Source: Roseibium aestuarii
Lineage (GTDB): Bacteria > Pseudomonadota > Alphaproteobacteria > Rhizobiales > Stappiaceae
Assembly: GCF_008477545.1 (NCBI RefSeq)
Contig: NZ_VORA01000001.1
Location: 1,302,001-1,366,000, forward strand
Reading direction: 5' to 3'
Length of the DNA stretch: 64,000 nt
Shown here: positions 38,522 to 48,324 of the stretch, one piece after another
Layout: each line of letters starts with the position of its first letter
Position numbering within the stretch: the stretch's first letter is position 1
Translations under genes and position numbers: made by a program
Notes under the pieces: model-generated
The model's input: only the letters and a program-made list of their open reading frames with translations
Database searches by the model: none
What the model was told of the DNA's origin: nothing

Positions 38522-38555
38522 CTGAGCCGTCCTTCGCCCTGAGCCGTCCTTCGCT
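38522..38555. repeat. 17-bp tandem duplication
   Basis: CTGAGCCGTCCTTCGCC is followed directly by CTGAGCCGTCCTTCGCT. Two copies with one change, in the gap after the SuhB-like gene. Confidence 0.75.
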
Positions 38556-38584
38556 CAGAACGGCCTCCGTCTCTGAACCTCCAC

Positions 38585-38615
38585 CGTCATCCTCGGCTTT
38601 GTGCCGAGGATCCAG
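38585..38615. repeat. CTCGGC palindromic unit, inverse orientation
   Basis: CGTCATCCTCGGC-TTTGT-GCCGAGGATCCAG, reverse orientation relative to 55813-55843 and a variant of 27638-27669. An ATGCTCGGG element follows directly (38630-38659), so different repeat families cluster here. Confidence 0.7.
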
Positions 38616-38629
38616 CCCTTGTGCAGGAA

Positions 38630-38659
38630 GACTGGATGCTCGGGACAGGCCCGGGCAGG
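38630..38659. repeat. ATGCTCGGG hairpin repeat, second copy
   Basis: GACTGGATGCTCGGG-ACAGG-CCCGGGCAG is the diverged reverse complement of the element at 1037-1070. Confidence 0.6.
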
Positions 38660-38695
38660 ACGAAGGCGTGGGGCAGCGGAAGTGCTGCTTGGACA

Positions 38696-38722
38696 CAAAA
38701 AACGCCGCACACTGGCCGCGTT
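38696..38722 (-). terminator. Terminator of the purF-SDR unit
   Basis: Minus-strand stem AACGCGGC / GCGGCGTT (seven pairs, one mismatch) with a six-base loop followed by a T-run, 25 bases past the SDR stop codon. Confidence 0.7.
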
Positions 38723-38746
38723 CTCTTTTGGTATGTCCCGGCTGCG

Positions 38747-39493
38747 TCAGACGGTCTCGAAGCGGCCGCTTTCACGGCGGTAGCACAGGCCCGTCTCGCT
38801 CAGACCCGGGCCGAGAAGCCGCAGCACGTCGTCGACCACTTCATGGGGCTGGGTGATGCCCTGGCCCTTTTCGCCCGGCATGGCCTTGGCGCGCAGGCCC
38901 GTGTGCACCGGGCCCGGATCATAGAGATTGACCCTGAGCGCGGCCTTGTCCAGCTCGTGCGCATAGGTGACGACAAGCGCGTTCAGCGCGGCCTTGGAGG
39001 TCGCCTGAAGGCCCCAGAAGGGCACCCGGTCGCTCGCCTGGGACGAGGTCATGAAGACGGCGCGTCCGGCCTCCGACTGGCGCAGCAGCGGGTCCAGCGA
39101 GCGGATCAGCCGGTAGTTGGCGGTCACGTTGGTGGCCAGCACCTTCTCGAAGTCCTTCGGCTTGATGTGCCCGATGGGCGACAGGGTGCCGAGAATGCCC
39201 GCATTGCCCACCAGCATGTCCAGCTTGCCGAACCGCTCGTAGATCGCCGCGCCCAGCCGGTCGAGCGCGTCATAGTCGGTGATGTCCACCGGAACCAGGG
39301 TGGCACTGCCTCCGGCGGCGCGGATCTCGTCGTCGAGATCCTCCAGGCCGCCGACGGTCTTGGCCAGGGCGAAGACATGGGCCCCGCGGGCGCCGAGCGC
39401 CTTGGCCACCTGATAGCCGATGCCCCGGGAGGCTCCCGTCACCACCGCCACTTTGCCGGTGAAGTCACCGGAGAGATTTGCCGTCTCGCTCAT
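38747..39493 (-). CDS. SDR-family protein with Gln at the catalytic Tyr position
   Basis: Short-chain dehydrogenase/reductase fold. It has 248 residues. The cofactor motif TGASRGIG is near residue 19, NAGILG near residue 94 and the Ser of MTSSQ near residue 147. The usual YxxxK reads QATSK near residue 160 (codon CAG), so the acid/base Tyr is missing while Lys is kept. The homologue next to purF in rhizobia has Tyr here, as I recall. The protein may bind NAD(P) without normal catalysis or use another donor. It follows purF by 10 bases, so it is in the same operon. Confidence 0.88.
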   Translation of the reverse strand: MSETANLSGDFTGKVAVVTGASRGIGYQVAKALGARGAHVFALAKTVGGLEDLDDEIRAAGGSATLVPVDITDYDALDRLGAAIYERFGKLDMLVGNAGILGTLSPIGHIKPKDFEKVLATNVTANYRLIRSLDPLLRQSEAGRAVFMTSSQASDRVPFWGLQATSKAALNALVVTYAHELDKAALRVNLYDPGPVHTGLRAKAMPGEKGQGITQPHEVVDDVLRLLGPGLSETGLCYRRESGRFETV

Positions 39494-39503
39494 GGGTGTC
39501 CCG

Positions 39504-40976
<1,473 letters not shown>

Positions 40977-41075
40977 GGCGAAGCTCCTTCATATGCGCCG
41001 CCGGGGAGTGCGGCAGGTCTTCAGGGTCTGGTGTCGCGTCGGGCCGCCAGGCAACGCCTGGGGGGCGCACACGCG

Positions 41076-41098
41076 AAAAAGGCCGGCAAGGGCCGGCC
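41076..41098 (-). terminator. Terminator-like hairpin between cvpA and purF
   Basis: Minus strand GGCCGG-CCCTTG-CCGGCC followed by five T. It would separate purF from the radA-cvpA genes or act as an attenuator. Confidence 0.65.
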
Positions 41099-41105
41099 AG
41101 ATCTC

Positions 41106-41717
41106 TCAGTTGTTGTTGCCGGTCAGCTGGTTCAGGCCCTGGCGCTGGGACGCGCTGTAGCCCGTGTCGGCAGTGCCCGGAACGGAGCCGGTGGTCTGGC
41201 TGTTTTCGGCCTTCAGCCTGTCGAGAATGGCCTGCTCGGGATCCTCGGGCAGGAAGGCGATGAGCCGCTCGCCCACCGAGAGCAGAACCGGACGGGACTT
41301 GGCCTGCAACACCCAGCCCGGCTGCTGGTCCGGATGAACGAACCAGTTGAAGAACATCATCGCCACCACGACGAGCAGCAACCCGCGACCGGCCCCGAAC
41401 ACGAAGCCCAGGGTGCGGTCCAGCGCGCCGATGCGGCTGTCGAGGACGAAGTCGGAGATGCGCATGGTGATGTAGCTGACGATCAGCAGGGTCAGGATGA
41501 AGACCCCGGCCACCGAGACGCCAAGCGCCACATGGGCATTGGCGATATATTGCTGCGCATAGGGCAGAACGTCGCCATAGAGGAAGAAGGCGGCGGCTGC
41601 CGCCGCGATCCACGAGGCAATGGAGAGGACTTCCCGAACGAAACCGCGGATCATCGCCAGAACGGCCGAAACCAGCATGATGACGATGAGAATTCCGTCG
41701 AGCAGCGTAATCGGCAT
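41106..41717 (-). CDS. cvpA: CvpA-family membrane protein
   Basis: Inner-membrane protein of the CvpA/colicin V production family, with roles in envelope homeostasis. It has 203 residues from the ATG at 41717; the upstream extension to 41807 has no similarity. Four hydrophobic segments (about 5-25, 30-50, 62-88, 100-122) include the family start LDGILIVIMLVSAVLAMIRGFVREVLS and DRTLGFVFGAGRGLLLV. The C-terminal 60 residues are soluble and polar. It is between radA and purF, as in many alphaproteobacteria. Confidence 0.9.
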   Translation of the reverse strand: MPITLLDGILIVIMLVSAVLAMIRGFVREVLSIASWIAAAAAAFFLYGDVLPYAQQYIANAHVALGVSVAGVFILTLLIVSYITMRISDFVLDSRIGALDRTLGFVFGAGRGLLLVVVAMMFFNWFVHPDQQPGWVLQAKSRPVLLSVGERLIAFLPEDPEQAILDRLKAENSQTTGSVPGTADTGYSASQRQGLNQLTGNNN

Positions 41718-41822
41718 GTGTCTTCCCGGTCCCTTGTCCTCGATGCCGCAGGGCGCCCTCGGGGGCTGCTCCACGGCAGGTGCCTGGTCAGTCTGTCGCG
41801 TCAGCAACCCTTATGCGGTATT

Positions 41823-43211
41823 TCACCCCTTACGGCCGCCGTGCGCCGAAATTTTGGCGATGAAATCCCCAAGTTCCTCAAGGCCCTGCGCGGTCATGCC
41901 GGTGGGAGCCTTGTCCTTCAGGTTGCCTTGCGGGCAATAGGCCTTGTCGAAGCCCAGTTTTTCCGCCTCCTTGAGGCGGGACTGCGCCTGGGCGACAGGC
42001 CGGATGGCCCCTGACAGGCTGACCTCGCCGAAATAGACGCAATTGGCCGGAAGGGCAAGCCCGCTGAGGGAGGAGACGAGGGCTGCCGCGACCGCAAGGT
42101 CGGCGCCCGGCTCGTTGATGCGCAGGCCGCCGGCCACATTCAGATAGACGTCATGCTGGGAGAAGCGCACGCCGCAACGGGCTTCCAGCACGGCGAGGAT
42201 CATGGAAAGGCGTGCCGAATCCCAGCCGATCACTGCCCGGCGCGGGGTGCCGAGCGGCGAGGGGGCGACGAGCGCCTGGATCTCGATGAGGAGCGGGCGG
42301 GAGCCCTCCAGACCTGCGAAGACCGCAGCGCCCGGTGCATTGCCGTTGCGCTCGCCCAGGAACAGCGCGGACGGGTTGGCCACTTCGCGCAAGCCCGCGC
42401 CGGTCATCTCGAAGACGCCGATCTCGTCCGTCGCGCCGAAGCGGTTCTTCACCGACCGCAGGATGCGGTACTGATGCGCCCCGTCCCCTTCGAAATAGAG
42501 CACGGCATCGACCATGTGCTCCACCACGCGCGGGCCGGCGATCTGGCCGTCCTTGGTCACGTGACCGACGAGCACCAGCGTCGTGCCGTTCTTCTTGGCA
42601 TAGCGCACCATCGCCTGGGCGGAGGCCCGCACCTGGGTCACCGTGCCCGGAGGGCTGTCGACCTGATCGGTCCACAGCGTCTGGATGGAATCGAGGATGA
42701 GAAGGGCAGGCGGCGTGTCGGCCTGAAGCGTGGCGAGAATGTCTTCCACGCTGGTTTCCGCCGCCAGCGCCACCGGCGCCTTGGCCAGACCCAGCCGTTC
42801 GGCGCGCAGGCGCACCTGGCCGATGGCCTCTTCACCGGAGATGTAGATCGTCTTGTGGCCGAGGCTGGCGAGGGCGGCCGCCGCCTGGATCAGCAGGGTC
42901 GACTTGCCGATGCCCGGATCCCCGCCCACCAGCAGGGCCGAGCCGCGCACGAACCCGCCCCCGGTGACCCGGTCGAGTTCGGCAACCCGGGACTGGATGC
43001 GCAAGGGTTCCTTGGCATCGCCCTCCAGGCCGACCAGTTCGACGATCCGGCCCTTGGTGGGCTTGCCCCGGGCCGGGCCGCCGCCGACCCCGCCGCCGGT
43101 CTGTTCCTCCACGATGGTGTTCCACTCGCCGCAACTGTCGCAGCGCCCCGCCCAGCGGGAACTCACCGCGCCGCAGGACTGGCAGACGAAACTGGTGGAA
43201 CGCTTGGCCAT
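41823..43211 (-). CDS. radA: DNA repair protein RadA
   Basis: RecA-like helicase-type ATPase aiding recombination intermediates. It has 462 residues. The N-terminal zinc finger is CQSCG...CDSCGEWNT, Walker A is GGDPGIGKST near residue 94, the RadA-specific KNRFG motif is SVKNRFGATDE near residue 252, and the Lon-like C-terminal domain (about 340-455) ends the protein. It follows alr by 23 bases. Confidence 0.96.
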   Translation of the reverse strand: MAKRSTSFVCQSCGAVSSRWAGRCDSCGEWNTIVEEQTGGGVGGGPARGKPTKGRIVELVGLEGDAKEPLRIQSRVAELDRVTGGGFVRGSALLVGGDPGIGKSTLLIQAAAALASLGHKTIYISGEEAIGQVRLRAERLGLAKAPVALAAETSVEDILATLQADTPPALLILDSIQTLWTDQVDSPPGTVTQVRASAQAMVRYAKKNGTTLVLVGHVTKDGQIAGPRVVEHMVDAVLYFEGDGAHQYRILRSVKNRFGATDEIGVFEMTGAGLREVANPSALFLGERNGNAPGAAVFAGLEGSRPLLIEIQALVAPSPLGTPRRAVIGWDSARLSMILAVLEARCGVRFSQHDVYLNVAGGLRINEPGADLAVAAALVSSLSGLALPANCVYFGEVSLSGAIRPVAQAQSRLKEAEKLGFDKAYCPQGNLKDKAPTGMTAQGLEELGDFIAKISAHGGRKG

Positions 43212-43234
43212 CGGGTCTCCGTTGCGCGAGGGGC

Positions 43235-44377
43235 TCAGCCGGTCGTGCCGGTGGCCGTCAGGGCGCCATAGTGACGGGCATAGCGCTTGCCGAGCCCGGT
43301 CAGATATTCATAGTCGATGGTTTGGGCATAGGAAGCCAGATCGCTGGCCGCAACGTTGGGGCCGAGAATTTCCACAAGCGAGCCGCGGTCCAGGGTGCCC
43401 TCGGGCAGGTCCGTCACGTCAAAGGCCATCATGTCCATCGAGATGCGGCCGAAGAGGGGAACCCGCTGCCCGGCAGCAAAGCCATATCCGCCGGGTTCCG
43501 CATCCGTAGAGCCGGCGCGCCGGTGCATGCCGTCCGCATAGCCGGCCGACACCATGGCGATACGGGTCGGGCGGGTGGTGGTCCGCGCTGCCGCATAGCC
43601 CACCGTCTCGCCGGCGGGCACGTCGCGCAGGGTCATGACCCGGCCCTCGATCTTCACCACCGGCTGCATGGTGTTGGCCACCGTGTCCAGCGCCTTGCCG
43701 CCGTAGAGCGAGATGCCCGGCCGTGCCATGTCGAAATGGAAGTCGCGGCCCATCAGCACCCCAGCTGAATTGGCCATGGAGCGCGGGATATGGGCGTAAG
43801 GGGCGGTTGCCTCGCGGAAACGGGCCAGCTGATGGGCATTCATCGGGTGTTCGGGCTCGGAGCCGCAGGCCAGATGGGTCATCAGCAGCACGATCTCGAA
43901 GTCGCGGGTCGCCGCCGCATCGCTCATCACCGCGGCAAAGGCATCCGGGCGCAGACCCAGCCGGTTCATGCCCGTGTCCACGTGAATGGCTGCCGGATGG
44001 CGCGTGGCGGCCGCCCGGCAGTGGGCGGCCCAGTCCGCGATCTCCTCCATGGATCCCAGCACGGGAATCAGCCGGTTGGCACTCAGCAGCTCCGCAGTGC
44101 CCGGGAACAGACCGTTGAGGATGAAGATGCGCGCCGTTGGCACCGCGTTGCGCACCTCGATCCCTTCGGCGGGAAGCGCCACGCAGAAGGTCTCGCAGCC
44201 CGCCTCGGCCAGACGGCGGGCCGTGCGCGCCGCGCCCGTGCCATAGGCATCGGCCTTGATGGTGGCGGCACAGGACGTGCCAGAGGCGAGCAGGGACTTG
44301 AGCTGGAGCCAGTTGGCGGCAATGGCATCGGTGTCGATGGTCAGAACGCCGCCGGCGGCGGGAAGGGGAAGGGACAT
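43235..44377 (-). CDS. alr: Alanine racemase
   Basis: PLP-dependent enzyme making D-alanine for peptidoglycan. It has 380 residues. The PLP lysine is in ATIKADAYGTG near residue 41, HVDTGMNRLGL is near residue 132 and the catalytic Tyr region is SAGYADGMHRR near residue 268. SMDMMAFDVTD is near residue 318. It lies between the dnaB terminator and radA. Confidence 0.94.
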   Translation of the reverse strand: MSLPLPAAGGVLTIDTDAIAANWLQLKSLLASGTSCAATIKADAYGTGAARTARRLAEAGCETFCVALPAEGIEVRNAVPTARIFILNGLFPGTAELLSANRLIPVLGSMEEIADWAAHCRAAATRHPAAIHVDTGMNRLGLRPDAFAAVMSDAAATRDFEIVLLMTHLACGSEPEHPMNAHQLARFREATAPYAHIPRSMANSAGVLMGRDFHFDMARPGISLYGGKALDTVANTMQPVVKIEGRVMTLRDVPAGETVGYAAARTTTRPTRIAMVSAGYADGMHRRAGSTDAEPGGYGFAAGQRVPLFGRISMDMMAFDVTDLPEGTLDRGSLVEILGPNVAASDLASYAQTIDYEYLTGLGKRYARHYGALTATGTTG

Positions 44378-44502
44378 CTTGGAACTCTGTGCGGCTCGGG
44401 GCCAACCGTGGGAGCTGGGGCGCGCGCCAAAGGGCGCCGCCGCTTGTGATCACGAATCTAGGCCAGACGGGACCCGTATGGCCAGTGTGCCCCAAAACAA
44501 AA

Positions 44503-44535
44503 CTGGCCCCAAGCAACCGAAATTGCTGGGGCCAG
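44503..44535 (-). terminator. Terminator between dnaB and alr
   Basis: Long stem CTGGCCCC(AA)GCAA / TTGC(T)GGGGCCAG with a CCGAAA loop. On the minus strand it is followed by TTTTGTTTT, so it ends the dnaB transcript. The plus side has a T-run further on. Confidence 0.8.
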
Positions 44536-44589
44536 GGTCCGCCGCTTTTTTCTTGGACCGGGAGACCGGCCGAGGGGATCCGGGGATCC

Positions 44590-46074
44590 CTATTCCATCC
44601 GCTCGGGCAGGTAGTCGTCTTCCGCCAGATCCGAGAAGCGGGTGTACTGGCCTTCGAAGTGCAGGGCCGCCGTGCCGGTGGGGCCGTGACGCTGCTTGGC
44701 GACGATCACTTCCGCCTTGCCCTTCACCCGTTCCACCTTGTCGCGCCAGACTTCATATTCCGGCGTGCCTTCCTCCGGCTCGGTCTTCGACAGGTAGTAT
44801 TCCTCGCGGTACACGAACATGACCACGTCGGCGTCCTGCTCGATCGACCCCGATTCGCGAAGGTCGGAGAGCTGGGGGCGCTTGTCGTCGCGGTTTTCCA
44901 CCTGACGGGAGAGCTGGGACAGCGCGATGATCGGAACGTTCAGTTCCTTCGCCAGCGCCTTCAGGCCCGTGGTGATTTCGGTGATTTCCTGCACGCGGTT
45001 GCCGGCGGTCTTGGAGGTGCCGGAGAGCAGCTGGATATAGTCGACGATGATCAGGTCGAGGCCGCGCTGGCGCTTCAGACGGCGCGCGCGCGCCACCAGC
45101 GAGGCAATGGAAATGCCACCGGTCTGGTCCACGTGCAGCGGCACGGTCTGCATGATCTGGGCGCACGCGGCGAGCTTCTCGAACTCGGCTTCCGAGATTT
45201 CGCCGCGGCGGATCTTCGAGGAGGAGATTTCGGCCTGCTCGGAAATGATACGGGTGGCTAGCTGTTCAGCGGACATTTCCAGAGAGAAGAAACCGACCAC
45301 GCCGCCGTTGACGGTCTTGATCGTTCCGTCCTGCTGTTCCTCGGCCTGATAGGCTTGCGCCACGTTATAGGCGATGTTGGTCACCAGCGAGGTCTTGCCC
45401 ATGGCGGGACGACCGGCAAGCACGATCAGATCCGAATGCTGCAGGCCACCCATGAGCTTGTCGAGCGCCATGAGGCCGGTGGAAATGCCCGACAGTGCGC
45501 CTTCGCGGTGATAGGCGGCCTGAGCCATCTCGATGGTTTCGGTCAGGGCCTCGCCAAAGGCGATGAACCCGCCTTCGGAGCGGCCGGTTTCGGCCAGTTC
45601 GAAGAGGCGGCGCTCGGCATCGTCGATCTGCTGGGCCGGCGGCACGTCGATCGGCGCATCATAGGCGATGTTGACCATGTCCTCGCCGATGCGGATCAGG
45701 TTCCGGCGCATCGCCAGATCATAGATCGTGCGGCCATAGTCTTCCGCATTGATGATGGAGGCCGCATCGGCGGCCAGCCGCAGCAGGAACTGGGTGGCGC
45801 TTAGGTCGGCGATCTTCGCATCGGCCGGATAGAAGGTTTTCAGGGTGATCGGCGAGGCAGTCTTGCCGGCCCGGATGAGCTGACCGACCTTCTCGTAGAT
45901 TTCCTGATGCTGGGGCACGAAGAAATGGAAGGGCTCGAGGAAGTCGGAGACCCGGTAGAAGGTCTCGTTGTTCACGAGGATCGCGCCGAGAAGCTGGCGT
46001 TCCGCCTCCGCATTGTGCGGAGCGATGCGCTGGGAGATGTCCTCCGCTTCGACCGACTGTAGCTTGCCCTTCAT
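44590..46074 (-). CDS. dnaB: Replicative DNA helicase DnaB
   Basis: Hexameric 5'-3' helicase of the replication fork. It has 494 residues. The N-terminal primase-interaction domain (about 18-120) begins IAPHNAEAERQLLGAILVNN, and the RecA-like helicase domain has Walker A GRPAMGKTS near residue 214, FFSLEMSAEQLATR near residue 252, Walker B DLIIVDYIQLLSG near residue 325 and LSQLSRQVENR near 370. Full length, with no intein. Confidence 0.97.
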   Translation of the reverse strand: MKGKLQSVEAEDISQRIAPHNAEAERQLLGAILVNNETFYRVSDFLEPFHFFVPQHQEIYEKVGQLIRAGKTASPITLKTFYPADAKIADLSATQFLLRLAADAASIINAEDYGRTIYDLAMRRNLIRIGEDMVNIAYDAPIDVPPAQQIDDAERRLFELAETGRSEGGFIAFGEALTETIEMAQAAYHREGALSGISTGLMALDKLMGGLQHSDLIVLAGRPAMGKTSLVTNIAYNVAQAYQAEEQQDGTIKTVNGGVVGFFSLEMSAEQLATRIISEQAEISSSKIRRGEISEAEFEKLAACAQIMQTVPLHVDQTGGISIASLVARARRLKRQRGLDLIIVDYIQLLSGTSKTAGNRVQEITEITTGLKALAKELNVPIIALSQLSRQVENRDDKRPQLSDLRESGSIEQDADVVMFVYREEYYLSKTEPEEGTPEYEVWRDKVERVKGKAEVIVAKQRHGPTGTAALHFEGQYTRFSDLAEDDYLPERME

Positions 46075-46449
46075 GACGTCCCCCGATGACCCTGGTCCAT
46101 CCGTCTAACCGTAACTCCGAAGCGCTATCAAGGAATCAAAAACCTTGACTCCGATTCAGGTCGGGCGCTCGAAATCAGCGGGGATAATCATCAGGACGGC
46201 TTGACGGTGGAAAATGTGACGATCTCACGGATTTATGAGGCGAGGGTCTGAATTTCTTAATGAATTTCCGGAGGCGTCTCAGGAATTGCCAAGCCTGACT
46301 GAAAAAACAGCAGTAATTCTGACAAGGGTGATTTTTAGCAGAGTGCGATCTGCACAGAAATCTTGCAAGGACCCGGACATGCGAAAACGGCGCCCATACG
46401 GGCGCCGTTTCCTGTGTAGCTTCGTAGAACTGCGTAGGTTCTGAGAGGC
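46075..46449. other. Intergenic region dnaB to rplI
   Basis: About 375 bases upstream of dnaB. It contains the rplI terminator hairpin at 46385-46410 and should hold the dnaB promoter. The open frame at 46235-46444 runs through the hairpin and is not believable. Nothing else recognised. Confidence 0.6.
46385..46410 (-). terminator. Terminator after rplI
   Basis: Perfect 11-bp stem AAACGGCGCCC / GGGCGCCGTTT with an ATAC loop. On the minus strand the stem is followed by a short T-run (TTTTCG). Confidence 0.7.
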
Positions 46450-47025
46450 TTATTCTTCGTCGGCGGCTTCTTCTTCGCCGTCGTCGCCTTCTTCGCCTTC
46501 AGTTTCTTCTTCTTCGAATTCGAAGACGTCCTGGTCCGGCGTGGAGAGGTCTTCACCGGCGGCCTGGCGCACGGCTTCGTCTTCGGAACGTGCAACGTTC
46601 ACGGTGACGGTGACTTCGACTTCCGGGTGCAGGGCGATGGCAACGCTGTGCAGGCCGATGGTCTTGATCGGCGTGTTCAGTTCCACCTGGCTGCGGCCAA
46701 CGGTGAAGCCGGCAGCGGTCAGGCCGTCAGCGATGTCGCGCTTGGAAACGGAACCGTAGAGCTGGCCGGTTTCGCCAGCGGAACGGACGACGATGAGGCT
46801 CTGGCCGTCGAGCTTTGCGCCCACGCCTTCGGCTTCGGTCTTGCGTTCCAGGTTGCGTGCTTCGAGCTGGGCGCGTTCGGCTTCGAACTTGGCGAGGTTC
46901 GCCTTGTTGGCGCGAAGAGCCTTGCCCTGCGGCAGCAGGAAGTTACGGGCATAGCCGTCACGGACGCGGACGGTTTCGCCCATCTGGCCGAGCTTGGCAA
47001 CGCGCTCGAGAAGGATGACTTCCAT
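46450..47025 (-). CDS. rplI: 50S ribosomal protein L9
   Basis: Large-subunit protein binding 23S rRNA at the L1-stalk base. It has 191 residues, longer than the ~148 of Escherichia coli because of an acidic tail. The N-terminal domain [36 protein letters not shown] is complete. The last about 40 residues are Glu/Asp-rich ([19 protein letters not shown]...), an extension seen in other alphaproteobacteria. It follows rpsR. Confidence 0.96.
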   Translation of the reverse strand: MEVILLERVAKLGQMGETVRVRDGYARNFLLPQGKALRANKANLAKFEAERAQLEARNLERKTEAEGVGAKLDGQSLIVVRSAGETGQLYGSVSKRDIADGLTAAGFTVGRSQVELNTPIKTIGLHSVAIALHPEVEVTVTVNVARSEDEAVRQAAGEDLSTPDQDVFEFEEEETEGEEGDDGEEEAADEE

Positions 47026-47117
47026 GGGATTTCTCCTGGTCTGTCCCGCGGATCCGGTCAGGGATCGCGGTTAGAGGTCGCTGCCGGTCTCGCCGGCCGA
47101 CCCCAGTCCTGAAAAGA

Positions 47118-47140
47118 GGCCCGGAGGAGTGCCCCGGGCC
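47118..47140 (-). other. Hairpin between rpsR and rplI
   Basis: Perfect 7-bp stem GGCCCGG / CCGGGCC with a nine-base loop, followed on the minus strand by TCTTTTC. It may act as a partial terminator that sets the ratio of S18 to L9 transcripts. Confidence 0.45.
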
Positions 47141-47176
47141 GCGAAAAGAGTGTGGATCGTGCTGTCCCGAAAGGGC

Positions 47177-47425
47177 TTAGCTGATCACGAAGGGCAGCAG
47201 GCCGAGCAGGCGGGCGCGCTTGATGGCGCGGGCCAGTTCACGCTGCTTCTTCGCGGAAACCGCGGTGATGCGGCTCGGAACGATCTTGCCGCGCTCGGAA
47301 ATGTAGCGCTGCAGGAGGCGGAGGTCCTTGTAGTCGATCTTCGGTGCGTTTGCGCCGGAGAACGGGCAGGTCTTCCGACGACGGAAGAACGGACGGCGGC
47401 TCGGAAGCTGTGCAACATCAACCAT
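47177..47425 (-). CDS. rpsR: 30S ribosomal protein S18
   Basis: Small-subunit protein that pairs with S6. It has 82 residues. The core [57 protein letters not shown] is unmistakable. It starts 6 bases after the rpsF stop. Confidence 0.98.
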   Translation of the reverse strand: MVDVAQLPSRRPFFRRRKTCPFSGANAPKIDYKDLRLLQRYISERGKIVPSRITAVSAKKQRELARAIKRARLLGLLPFVIS

Positions 47426-47431
47426 TGTATC

Positions 47432-47860
47432 TTACTCCGCTTCTGCGCGGCGCGGGCCGCGATCGCCACCGCGTTCACCGCGGCCGCCCTTGTCACCGAA
47501 ACGCTCGCCGCGGCCACCGCCACGACGGTCATCACGGTCACGCTTCTGCATCATGGCAGACTGCTCTTCGTCGTGCTCTTCGACCTTGAAGGTCATGAAG
47601 CGCAGAACGTCTTCGCTGAGGCCCATCTGGCGTTCCATTTCAGCAACAGCTGCATGGGGAGCGTTGATGTTCATCAGGGTGTAGTGAGCCTTGCGGTTCT
47701 TCTGGATGCGGTACGCGAGAGCGCGCAGACCCCAATTTTCCACCTTGCCAACAGTGCCACCGCCGTTTTCGATGACGGCCTTGTACTGTTCGACGAGGGC
47801 TTCGACCTGCTGGGCCGAAACGTCCTGGCGAGCCAGGAACACGTGCTCGTAAAGAGGCAT
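47432..47860 (-). CDS. rpsF: 30S ribosomal protein S6
   Basis: Small-subunit protein, first of the rpsF-rpsR-rplI cluster. It has 142 residues. The ATG at 47860 gives [22 protein letters not shown], the standard S6 start; upstream in-frame residues are not conserved. The core [16 protein letters not shown] is near residue 50. The C-terminal 40 residues are an Arg/Gly/Asp-rich low-complexity tail ([21 protein letters not shown]...). Confidence 0.97.
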   Translation of the reverse strand: MPLYEHVFLARQDVSAQQVEALVEQYKAVIENGGGTVGKVENWGLRALAYRIQKNRKAHYTLMNINAPHAAVAEMERQMGLSEDVLRFMTFKVEEHDEEQSAMMQKRDRDDRRGGGRGERFGDKGGRGERGGDRGPRRAEAE

Positions 47861-48048
47861 GAGAAAAGCCTTTCCTAGGGTTTCAGACAGGATCTGGCGC
47901 AAAGCCTCCTCGCGACCCGTGGAAAGGTGACGAGAATTCTAACGAGAGCGGAGACACGGGAAGACGGGTTTGTTGGACCACCCTAACAAGCCTGATTGCT
48001 CAGGCAGGTTCTTCCGTTCAGCCTTCGGCCAAGATCCCGGACGGCCGC

Positions 48049-48076
48049 TTTCTACACGAGTGAGCCGGAATTGCAA
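48049..48076 (-). promoter_or_regulatory. Predicted rpsF promoter
   Basis: TTGCAA and TAGAAA with a 16-base spacer on the minus strand. It would give a leader of about 185 bases before rpsF, containing GC-rich hairpins (about 48014-48047), a possible place for S6:S18 feedback control. The leader function is inference. Confidence 0.4.
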
Positions 48077-48112
48077 GCCTTGGCTGTTAAGAAGCCAATC
48101 GTAATGGTGTTA

Positions 48113-48160
48113 ATAAAAAAAACCGCCTAAATCGGCGGTTTTTTTTTATTTTTTAGGCGG
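48113..48160. terminator. Bidirectional terminator with a competing second hairpin
   Basis: AACCGCC-TAAATC-GGCGGTT (48121-48140) is flanked by poly-A and poly-T and works on both strands. The left arm plus its downstream bases (CCGCCTAAA, 48123-48131) can instead pair with TTTAGGCGG at 48152-48160, giving two mutually exclusive hairpins. The second arm overlaps the stop codon of the 44-codon frame at 48153. Confidence 0.8.
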
Positions 48161-48287
48161 CCTGCTTAAGCGGCTGTCGACTATTGGATAAGCAGAGCGA
48201 GCTCTGCTTAATTTTTTCAATTCCGACTTTCCTAATGGCAGCTTCGATAGCTTGCGCTATCTCGACCTCTATGGAGCTTTGAAGCAT
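48153..48287 (-). CDS. 44-residue microprotein in the AT-rich islet
   Basis: ATG at 48287, TAA at 48153, with GGGAGAAG ribosome-binding site 3-10 bases upstream. The product starts MLQSSIEVEIAQAIEAAIRK and ends RQPLKQAA; the first half can form an amphipathic helix. It lies 37 bases after the unrecognised gene at 48325 on the same strand and ends inside the terminator, as the last gene of a two-gene unit would. Codon use is AT-richer than neighbouring genes. No family recognised. Confidence 0.55.
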   Translation of the reverse strand: MLQSSIEVEIAQAIEAAIRKVGIEKIKQSSLCLSNSRQPLKQAA

Positions 48288-48324
48288 TGGCTTCTCCCTT
48301 CTCAGTGAACTTACTACCTGAGTG

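Noticed and set aside
46235-46444. 69-codon plus-strand frame
   Set aside because: Runs through the rplI terminator hairpin and has no convincing ribosome-binding site.
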